Notes under the pieces: generated by a model
The model's database searches: none
Told to the model about the DNA's origin: nothing
Seen by the model: only the letters and a program-made list of their open reading frames with translations
Position numbers and translations under genes: made by a program
Part shown: positions 13,058-19,229 of the stretch, piece after piece
How the letters are laid out: the number at the start of each line of letters is the position of its first letter
Numbering within the stretch: position 1 is the stretch's first letter
Assembly (NCBI GenBank): GCA_037439685.1
Contig: JBBIVO010000030.1
Location: 1-19,925, forward strand
Length of the DNA: 19,925 nt
From: JAGTRB01 sp037439685
GTDB lineage: Archaea > Thermoproteota > Bathyarchaeia > TCS64
Reading direction: 5' to 3'

Positions 13058-14229
13058 GTGCCTTTGAAGCTCCTGGAACACGAGGCCAAGGAGGTCTTCA
13101 AGAGCTTCAAGATCCCCGTTCCCAAGGGGAGGGTGGCCGAGGGTAGAGAGGAGGCGGTGAGGGTTGCGGAGGAGATTGGAGGCCCGGTCGCCGTTAAGGT
13201 TCAGGTGCCCATGGGGGGAAGGGGGAAGGCGGGGGGGATCCTCTTCGCCGAGACCCCCGAGATGGCCGGGAAGGTGGCATCCAGGCTCCTCGGCGGCGAG
13301 TTTATGGGGGTTAAGGTTAGGAGGGTTCTCGTCGAGGAGAGGCTGAAGATAGAGAGGGAGCTCTACCTTGGCATCGTGGTGGATAGGGGTTGTAGAACCC
13401 ACGCGATCCTAGCCTCCGCGGAGGGGGGCGTGGATATTGAGGAGGTGGCCTCCAAGGCTCATGAGAAGATAATCAAACATCCCATAGACCCCCTTGAGGG
13501 TTTCAGGCCTCACCATGCCCGGTGGATAGCCAGGAGGTTGGGGCTCTCAGGGGGCTTGATGATGAGGTTCGCCGACATCGCCTTNNNNNNNNNNNNNNNN
13601 NNNNNNNNNNCTACAACCTCAGCATGGAGACCGACGCCGAGCTCGCCGAGATAAACCCCCTGGCCCTAGCGGGCGATGGCCTCGTCGCCGCGGATGCTCG
13701 ACTGAACATCGACGAGAACGCCCTCTTCCGCCAGGGGGGTCTCGTTAAGAGATATGGAGAAGGCGAGCTTGAGGGGCTGTCCGAAGGCGAGAGGGAGGCC
13801 AGGAGGCTGGGCCTCACCTACGTCGAGCTGGATGGGGACATAGGGATAATGGGAAATGGGGCCGGCCTCACCATGGCGACCCTTGACACGGTCACCCACT
13901 ATGGGGGGAGGCCGGGGAGCTTCCTAGACCTTGGGGGAGGCACCCCCAAGGAGAGGGTCGAGGGGGCCGTCTCATTCCTCCTACGGAATGAGAGGATCAG
14001 GGTGCTTCTCATCAACATATTGGGGGGCATAACCCGATGCGATGAGATAGCTCGGGGGATCGTCACCGCCATGCTCAAGATGGGATCTGCGAAGCCCATC
14101 GTGGTGAGGCTCTCGGGAACAAATGAGGAGGAGGGGATACGCATCCTCGCGGAGGCCGGGCTGGAGGGCATGGGGAGCATGGAGGAGGCGGCCGAGAGGG
14201 CGGTCGCCCTCTCGGGGGGAAGACGATGA
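13058..14229 (+). CDS. sucC: Succinyl-CoA synthetase (ADP/GDP-forming) subunit beta, containing an assembly gap
   Basis: GTG 13058 opens MPLKLLEHEAKEVFKSFKIPVPKG, the classical SucC N-terminus. The ATP-grasp region follows (VAVKVQVPMGGRGKAGGI). After the N run the frame resumes with YNLSMETDAELAEINPLAL, DARLNIDENALFRQ and the CoA-ligase-like C-terminal domain with GNGAGLTMATLD, LDLGGG and NILGGITRCDEIA. SucC with SucD makes succinyl-CoA or the reverse, coupled to ATP or GTP, in the TCA cycle. The frame before and after the 26 N differs by one base, so the gap length is an estimate; a true length divisible by three (for example 27) restores one protein of about 389 residues. The gene overlaps sucD by 4 nt (ATGA). 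TATA-like CTTATAA lies about 31 bp upstream. Confidence 0.93.
13585..13610. other. Run of 26 N (assembly gap) inside sucC
   Basis: Unknown bases join two contig ends within the gene. By homology the missing part encodes about nine residues before YNLSMETDAE. The reading frame is off by one across the gap, which fits an estimated rather than measured gap length. Confidence 0.98.
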
Positions 14230-15101
14230 AGGTCAAGTTTGTAGACGAGGAGACCAGGGTCCTAGTCCAGGGGATCACGGGCTCTCAGGGGAGGTTCCAC
14301 ACGAGGCTGATGCTGGAGTATGGAACTAGGATAGTGGCAGGTGTCACCCCGGGAAGGGGAGGGGAGGAGGTCGAGGGGATCCCCGTCTTCGACACCGTCC
14401 TAGAGGCCCTAGAGGAGGCGGAGCCAGACGCATCGATAATCTTCGTCCCAGCCCCCCATGCGAAGGAGGCGGCGCTGGAGGCGATAGATGCTGGGCTGAA
14501 CCCCATCGTGATAATCACCGAGGGGATGCCCGTGAGGGACTCCATCGAGGTGATCGCTAGGGCGAGGAGGAGGGGGCTCACCATCATAGGCCCCAACACT
14601 CCGGGAATCATCAGGGTTGGAGCGTGCAAGCTCGGCATAATGCCATCCTCGGCCTTCAAGGAGGGCAAGGTCGGCATAGTCTCCAGGAGCGGGACCCTCA
14701 CCTATGAGGTGGCAGCCCAGATCTCGAGGTCGGGCCTAGGAGAATCCACATGCCTGGGGTTGGGGGGAGACCCGATAGTGGGCCTCGACTTCATAGACGT
14801 GTTGAAGTGGTTCGAGGAGGATGAGGAGACGGAGATGGCCGTCCTCATAGGGGAGATAGGCGGGGACGCGGAGGAGAGGGCTGCAGAGTTCATAGCTGGA
14901 GGGGGTTTCACCAAGCCCATCGCGGCCTATATAGCGGGTAGAACCGCCATACCGGGCAGGAGGATGGGCCACGCGGGGGCGATAATAGAGGGGGGCAGGG
15001 GAACCGCGGAGGGAAAGATAAAGGCGCTGGAGTCGGCTGGAGTACCTGTAGGCAGACTCCCAGGAGAGATCCCAACCATCCTTAAAGGGATGGCGAGATA
15101 G
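14226..15101 (+). CDS. sucD: Succinyl-CoA synthetase (ADP/GDP-forming) subunit alpha
   Basis: The 291-residue protein is the full length of SucD. The N-terminal CoA-binding Rossmann domain contains VQGITGSQGRFHT and VAGVTPGRGG, followed by IIFVPAPHAKEA and TEGMPV. The second domain contains GPNTPGII and IVSRSGTLTYEVA. The phosphohistidine is H249 in RRMGHAGAII, the residue that carries phosphate during catalysis. Start ATG 14226 overlaps the sucC stop (ATGA), so the two are translationally coupled and form the alpha-beta enzyme. It ends TAG at 15101, and the next base starts the stop codon of the convergent Nudix gene. Confidence 0.97.
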   Translation: MKVKFVDEETRVLVQGITGSQGRFHTRLMLEYGTRIVAGVTPGRGGEEVEGIPVFDTVLEALEEAEPDASIIFVPAPHAKEAALEAIDAGLNPIVIITEGMPVRDSIEVIARARRRGLTIIGPNTPGIIRVGACKLGIMPSSAFKEGKVGIVSRSGTLTYEVAAQISRSGLGESTCLGLGGDPIVGLDFIDVLKWFEEDEETEMAVLIGEIGGDAEERAAEFIAGGGFTKPIAAYIAGRTAIPGRRMGHAGAIIEGGRGTAEGKIKALESAGVPVGRLPGEIPTILKGMAR

Positions 15102-15644
15102 TCATCCGCCCGTGGGGGCCTCTAACAGGCGGAGGAGCCCCTCAAGCACCCGATAGGTGATGCCCCAGACCACCTCGCCATCAGCGAGATAGGCTGGGGA
15201 TATGCCCCCCCGAACCCTTGCCATCCCCCTCGACCTCTTAAGCCTCTCGAGTGGAATCCACATATAGGAGCACAGCTCACAGCTCAATTCGACCCTCGGC
15301 CTATCTTCGCATAAGAATATGAAGGGTTGGACGACCACCTCAGGAGCGATCTCAGACGCAACGGGATCCAGAACTCCCAAGAGCCTGCAGCCCCTAAGGT
15401 CTATACCCGTCTCCTCCAAGGTCTCCCTGAGGGCCGTCTCCAGGAGGCTCCCATCGAGGGGGCGACGCCTACCCCCTGGAAAGGCCATATCCCCAGACCA
15501 GGGGTCGGAAGGATTTGACGCCCTCTTCACAAGTAAGACCTCAAATCCCTCTCCAAGCCTGCGGAGGAGCACCGCCACCGCAGCCCTCGCCGTAGGGTTC
15601 TCCGCCCGCCCAAGGCTGCTCATGAGGGGTTCTATTGAGCCCAA
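15102..15644 (-). CDS. Nudix hydrolase, CoA pyrophosphatase (NudL/YeaB)-like
   Basis: The 180-residue protein has a Nudix box around GGRRRPLDGSLLETALRETLEETGIDL, with the REx2EExG core RETLEETG. Upstream it has VLLVKRASNPSDPWSGDMAFPGG, close to the NudL group, which splits CoA or acyl-CoA into 3',5'-ADP and 4'-phosphopantetheine. Assignment to CoA rather than another nucleotide diphosphate is by resemblance only. TTG 15644 gives the longest frame, with CTTAATAAT about 30 nt upstream. ATG 15623 (MSSLGRAENPTARAAV) is an alternative that keeps the whole domain. It is tail to tail with sucD with no bases between the two stop codons, so antisense read-through is likely unless termination is very tight. 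Confidence 0.85.
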   Translation of the reverse strand: MGSIEPLMSSLGRAENPTARAAVAVLLRRLGEGFEVLLVKRASNPSDPWSGDMAFPGGRRRPLDGSLLETALRETLEETGIDLRGCRLLGVLDPVASEIAPEVVVQPFIFLCEDRPRVELSCELCSYMWIPLERLKRSRGMARVRGGISPAYLADGEVVWGITYRVLEGLLRLLEAPTGG

Positions 15645-15818
15645 CTTTCAACTTCATATGCCAGGCCCAAATTATTAAGGAGATCCCATCAAGGGGCCGT
15701 TGGATCGACGCGCCACAGCTTCCTTAGAGCCCGGGAGGATCAAGAGAAGCGTTTATAAGGGGCCCCAAGCCTCTGAGCGAGCTGAGGCGTAGAAGGGGGG
15801 AGGAGAAGGATCCAGACT

Positions 15819-16541
15819 TTGATGATGGTTCTGGCCTCCGTCACCATCGTCAGCCTGATCTCCTTGATGGGAATCCTCTTCCTCGGCCTCAGCGAGTCGA
15901 CGATGAGAAGGGTTATCTTCGCCCTCTTGAGCCTCGCAACAGGCGCCCTGATCGGGGGCGCCCTCCTCCACATGCTCCCTGAGGCCGTTGAGGGATCCGG
16001 GGCCTCAGCCTTTCAATATACAGCCTTGGGGATCCTCTCATTCTTCATCATGGAGAAGTTCCTATACTGGCGCCACTGCCACGATGGCGTATGCCCCGTC
16101 CACTCCTTCGTCTACCTGAACCTCTTCGGCGACGGCCTCCACAACCTAATAGATGGGATGGTCATCGCCGCAAGCTTCCTCCACTCCCAGGAACTGGGGC
16201 TGTCGACGACCCTCACAGTCATCCTCCATGAGATACCCCAGGAGCTGGGAGACTTCGGGGTGCTCATATATGGAGGCCTCAGCAGGGCTAGAGCCCTCCT
16301 GCTCAACTTCGCCTCGGCGGTCACCGCGGTCCTCGGCTCCCTAATAGCATACTACGCGGCCCTCCACGTCCAAGAGGCCGTATTCAGGCTGATACCCTTC
16401 GCGGCTGGGGGCTTCCTCTACATAGCCGCGACCGACCTGATGCCGGAGCTCCACAAGAGGTCCACGCCCTATGAGTCGATAACGCAGCTTCTTATGATAA
16501 TCTTTGGGATCCTAGTCATGGTGACATTAAAGATTATCTAA
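15819..16541 (+). CDS. ZIP family divalent metal transporter
   Basis: The 240-residue membrane protein has about eight helices. The metal-binding helices TM4 and TM5 are clear: FGDGLHNLIDGMVIAASF (H108, N109, D112) and HEIPQELGDFGVL (H137, E138, Q141, E142). ZIP proteins bring Zn, Fe or Mn into the cytoplasm; the metal is not determined by the sequence. The loop between TM3 and TM4 has RHCHDGVCPVH (85-95), a short His/Cys cluster that could sense or buffer metal. TTG 15819 is directly followed by ATG 15822 and ATG 15825, and either ATG may be the real start. GGGAGGAGAAGG lies about 10-20 nt upstream. It ends TAA. No metal regulator is adjacent. Confidence 0.92.
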   Translation: MMMVLASVTIVSLISLMGILFLGLSESTMRRVIFALLSLATGALIGGALLHMLPEAVEGSGASAFQYTALGILSFFIMEKFLYWRHCHDGVCPVHSFVYLNLFGDGLHNLIDGMVIAASFLHSQELGLSTTLTVILHEIPQELGDFGVLIYGGLSRARALLLNFASAVTAVLGSLIAYYAALHVQEAVFRLIPFAAGGFLYIAATDLMPELHKRSTPYESITQLLMIIFGILVMVTLKII

Positions 16542-16709
16542 ATCAACATCTAATAATTAATGTGGAGATGATTGAGATGCCACTCAAGCCCCTTTGAAGA
16601 ACCTCATGCCACAAGCCAGAGGAGAGTATCCGATCTTAAAGTTCAAAAATTTGAGTATGTAAAATTCTATGATAAAATAGCCGATCAATTGCCCATAAAG
16701 GAGAGGAGA
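16542..16709. other. Short AT-rich intergenic region between convergent genes
   Basis: It contains a plus-strand 54-codon ORF (TTG 16572 to TAA 16736) preceded by GGAG, ending VKFYDKIADQLPIKERRL.... It overlaps the 3' end of the minus-strand membrane gene. I cannot assign it a family, and chance or a remnant is as likely as a real small gene. Confidence 0.3.
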
Positions 16710-17288
16710 TTAATAATTTATAAGACTTTTTTGTAATGACCGGTATCTATGAATTTTTATTCCTCTAGCCTTAAGGCCGTTGATGATGATCACCCCAATC
16801 ACGCCTCCTATAAGGCCTCCAATACCATGGAGGGCTGAGAAGAAGGCGAGTCCGCCGTAGGCGGATTTTATTAGGGCTGGGGCCATGAAGAGGCTGCCTA
16901 TGATGAGGCCCGCGATCGAGGTTGATATGGTGGATAGGAGGATCAGAAGGGTGGGACCTAAAAATTTCCTCTCTAGGAGGTTTCTATATCCCAAAGCCCA
17001 GGAGGAGATGTCGAAGAAGAGGCTCGCGGCCGTGAACCCTAGGAAGTGGAATGCCGTTGGCCTTAGGAGGAGGTTGATGATGGTCGCAATCAGCCCCATC
17101 GCTGAGGCAGAGAGCGGCCTCCTGGTCCACCAGATGGTGAGGATGAGGAGGGATGTTGCGAGCATATCGCAGAGGATCGGGAGGCGTGTGACCTGCCAGA
17201 ATATGGGGGCCACGGTCACATTCAGAATGGCCCAGGTAGAGGCTGCCAGAGATATGGCGGCGATCTCTCTCGTGCCGAATTTGAACAT
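16710..17288 (-). CDS. Integral membrane protein resembling an ECF-transporter S component
   Basis: The 192-residue protein has about six hydrophobic helices. It begins MFKFGTREIAAISLAASTWAIL, the style of S-component N-termini in which a short amphipathic segment precedes TM1. Proline and glycine in helix breaks (TRLPILCDMLA, RPTAFHFLGFTAASLFFD) and a small C-terminal GG-rich helix (HGIGGLIGGVIGVIIING) fit. S components bind vitamins or metals for energy-coupling-factor ABC importers; the ligand is unknown here. No EcfA or EcfT gene is in the window, so it would use a shared energising module. A transporter of another type cannot be excluded. ATG 17288 lies about 30 bp after ATATTAAAA (17314-17322), so the message is close to leaderless. 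Confidence 0.55.
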   Translation of the reverse strand: MFKFGTREIAAISLAASTWAILNVTVAPIFWQVTRLPILCDMLATSLLILTIWWTRRPLSASAMGLIATIINLLLRPTAFHFLGFTAASLFFDISSWALGYRNLLERKFLGPTLLILLSTISTSIAGLIIGSLFMAPALIKSAYGGLAFFSALHGIGGLIGGVIGVIIINGLKARGIKIHRYRSLQKSLINY

Positions 17289-17868
17289 CGCCCCATCCCC
17301 AAAAGTATTATGATTTTAATATTTGGTAACACTTTTAAGCCTTTCGGGTTAATAGGGTTCACAAAGTCTTGGCGGATGCGGAGGCCCTTAATCTGAGGTC
17401 ATGGCTCCCCACATGGATAAGTCTAGGCTGAGGAGAGGGCACCCCATCAAATGGCCATTAAAAGGATTTGGGAGTAATCCCCCCTCATCCAGCAGATCCC
17501 CGTGGAGGAGGAGGGGATGCTGGCTGAGGTCTATTGAGGGAGAGGGGAGGGATCTGATGCTCCGATGGCTGAGGTCGAGGGGTTCTCAGCCCTTCGGCCT
17601 GTAGGCTTCGAGCCCGGTCTCAGTATCAGCCCCAGCCTCGGGAACCTGCCACGTAGCCTTCCCCTCCCCATCCTGCTTCAAAGGTGGCCCTGTTCAGGCC
17701 TTGAAATCTGGAACCCAATCGAATATTGAACTCGCGATTATTCTCATGGTTTGGGGTATGGGGCTTCTAGTGGAGCTCCCTGTTGAGGGGGTGGTGCAAG
17801 AGCTTATTGGGTAAGGATGTTTGAGCGGCTAAGCCCTCAACGGTTGTCCCCTGAGAGAGCTGGTTTCA
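17289..17868. other. 580-bp region without a convincing gene; GC-rich, hairpin-forming
   Basis: The first 60 bp hold the promoter of the membrane gene. From about 17400 to 17700 the DNA is GC-rich with repeated GGCTGAGG (17426, 17522, 17567). The second and third copies share the 11-mer TGGCTGAGGTC 45 bp apart. GGCTGAG (17567-17573) can pair with CTCAGCC (17585-17591), and GGCTTCGAGCC nearby is a small perfect hairpin. The open frames in it have no recognisable product. It may be a structured RNA, a long leader or decayed coding DNA; the sequence alone does not decide. Confidence 0.4.
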
Positions 17869-18345
17869 TCAATTCTCGATGATGAATAGTTCTGATTCCT
17901 CCGCCTCCGCTATCCAATCCAATAGGGCCTTCTCGGAGCCGTCTGCTAGGAGCTCTCTGACCCTCTTCAACGCCTCATCCTTCAGGGCTAATCTGAGATG
18001 CTTCCCAGATTTTATGAACTCGGCCTTTACTCCATCTCCCCGTCTCAATTCGATGTTGCGCTTGCCGATGGTGCAGCCGGTGGAGAACTGTATCCCGTCA
18101 ACTATGCATGACTCTGGGGTTTTAAGGGGGAGAAGAGCCCTACATCTGAGGTCGAACCATCCTAGAGCGTCCAGCCTCTTCAGGGCCGATAAGCCCATCC
18201 TGAGGCCTATGGCTAGGAATGGTCCCCCATGCCCGTGGAACTCGGCGGCTTCGCTGAATAGCCTCTCAGACCACTCCCTCTCCTTCCTCCTCTCTGCCGC
18301 TCCTTTTGAATCCACGGGTTCAGGTTCTGATTCACCGCTCACCAT
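17869..18345 (-). CDS. FmdE family protein (formylmethanofuran dehydrogenase subunit E-like), variant metal motif
   Basis: The 158 residues are mainly one FmdE domain. FHGHGGPFLAIGLRMGLSAL (36-55) is the family HGHxxPxxxxGxRM signature. ESCIVDGIQFSTGCTIGKRNIEL (78-100) holds C80, D83 and C91. In canonical FmdE/FwdE the first motif usually reads HGHxCP with a cysteine; here that position is glycine. There is no C-terminal zinc ribbon. The formylmethanofuran role is therefore not implied: this family name is historical, many members occur outside methanogens, and no other fwd/fmd gene is here. ATG 18345 starts 6 nt after the aldolase stop, so the two are in one operon. The N-terminal 20 residues are charged and probably disordered. 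Confidence 0.78.
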   Translation of the reverse strand: MVSGESEPEPVDSKGAAERRKEREWSERLFSEAAEFHGHGGPFLAIGLRMGLSALKRLDALGWFDLRCRALLPLKTPESCIVDGIQFSTGCTIGKRNIELRRGDGVKAEFIKSGKHLRLALKDEALKRVRELLADGSEKALLDWIAEAEESELFIIEN

Positions 18346-18351
18346 TCCGGG

Positions 18352-19146
18352 TCAGACCTCCACCTTCTCCCTCTCCCCGGCCAGGGTTTCTGCTACGCCC
18401 TTCAGGGCTTGGGATGCCGCCGCCCTGAGGAAGGCCACATCGCTGTCGATGGCGCAGAATTTGAAGCCCCTCTCCAACGCCTCCTTTATGTTTGTGGGTC
18501 CCGGGGCTGTGGTGCAGTGCATCCCTGGGGCCACGCCCAGCCTCTCTCCCGCCTCCACTATCCGGTCCAGGGCGCGGATGAAGTCGGGATGGCTGTATCT
18601 CCTGTGGATCCCCATATCCATGGTGAGGTCTGATGGGCCGACGAAGCAGGCGTCCACCCCGTCAACAGAGAAGATCTCCTCTACGTTTTCCACCCCCTTC
18701 CTCGTCTCGATCATGACGACTAGGAGGGTCTCCTCATTGGCCGTCTCGAAGTATTCCGGGTCTCTGAATGCCGCAAGCCTTGGTCCAGCACCCCTCTCCC
18801 CCATTGGGGGATACTTCATATACCTCACCGCCTCCCTGGCCATCTCGGCACTCTCGATCCTTGGGATGACCAGCCCAGTGGCCCCTGCGTCGAGGGCCTT
18901 CTTCACCCATATGAGGTCGTTCCAAGGGATCCTGGCCATGGGCATGCACCTCTCCCTGTTGTAGAGCATGCCTTGAATCATGAAGTGGTAGGTCTCGGGG
19001 CCATATGGGCCGTGCTCCATGTCGCACACCAGCCAGTCGAACCCCAGGTCTGCCAGGTAAAGGGAGATGTCGGGGTGGCCTATGGTGATCCAGGTCCCGA
19101 TGCTGGCTTCACCAGCCTCAAGCTTCCTCTTGACGAGGTTCCTCAA
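18352..19146 (-). CDS. HpcH/HpaI family aldolase (4-hydroxy-2-oxoacid aldolase type)
   Basis: The protein matches class II HpaI/RhmA-type aldolases: IGTWITIGHPD, GFDWLVCDMEHG, PMARIPWND (pyruvate-binding Arg), DAGATGLVIPRIES, YPPMGERGAGPRLA, VVMIETRKGVENVEEI (metal-ligand Glu) and CFVGPSDLTMDMG (metal-ligand Asp). These enzymes cleave 4-hydroxy-2-oxo acids to pyruvate and an aldehyde, or run in reverse, using Mg or Mn. The aldehyde specificity is not evident. The open frame extends to TTG 19176, but the TATA box CTTTAAAT at 19178-19185 touches that codon. Transcription should start about 25 bp downstream, so TTG 19146 (LRNLVKRKLEAGEASIG), which also matches the usual family N-terminus, is chosen. 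First gene of an operon with the FmdE-like gene. Confidence 0.9.
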   Translation of the reverse strand: MRNLVKRKLEAGEASIGTWITIGHPDISLYLADLGFDWLVCDMEHGPYGPETYHFMIQGMLYNRERCMPMARIPWNDLIWVKKALDAGATGLVIPRIESAEMAREAVRYMKYPPMGERGAGPRLAAFRDPEYFETANEETLLVVMIETRKGVENVEEIFSVDGVDACFVGPSDLTMDMGIHRRYSHPDFIRALDRIVEAGERLGVAPGMHCTTAPGPTNIKEALERGFKFCAIDSDVAFLRAAASQALKGVAETLAGEREKVEV

Positions 19147-19177
19147 ATAGACACCACGATATATCCTCAAGTTCAAG

Positions 19178-19185
19178 ATTTAAAG
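19178..19185 (-). promoter_or_regulatory. TATA box of the aldolase/FmdE-like operon
   Basis: The minus strand reads CTTTAAAT, directly adjacent to the upstream in-frame TTG at 19176. At normal archaeal spacing the transcript would begin near 19157, which excludes TTG 19176 as the start and favours TTG 19146 with a leader of about 10 nt. Confidence 0.55.
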
Positions 19186-19229
19186 GGTCTGGGCATCCCA
19201 GGAGCCTGGCTCTATACGGTCTCCCAAGG

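Noticed and set aside
17401..17604. 67-codon plus-strand ORF in the hairpin-rich spacer
   Set aside because: The product is Arg/Ser/Pro-rich without domain resemblance, and there is no convincing ribosome binding site or promoter.
17567..17700. Possible SRP (7S) RNA Alu-type domain, because of GGGGTTC...CCTGTAGG
   Set aside because: The conserved helix 8 core (GGAAG...AGCA type) is absent in the following 250 bases on either strand, and the hairpin order does not match. It is kept only as an unassigned structured spacer.
17879..18964. 361-codon plus-strand open frame opposite the FmdE-like and aldolase genes
   Set aside because: It is antisense to two clear enzyme genes, has a Ser/Pro/Arg-rich low-information product and crosses their intergenic junction. 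It is a shadow of GC-rich coding.
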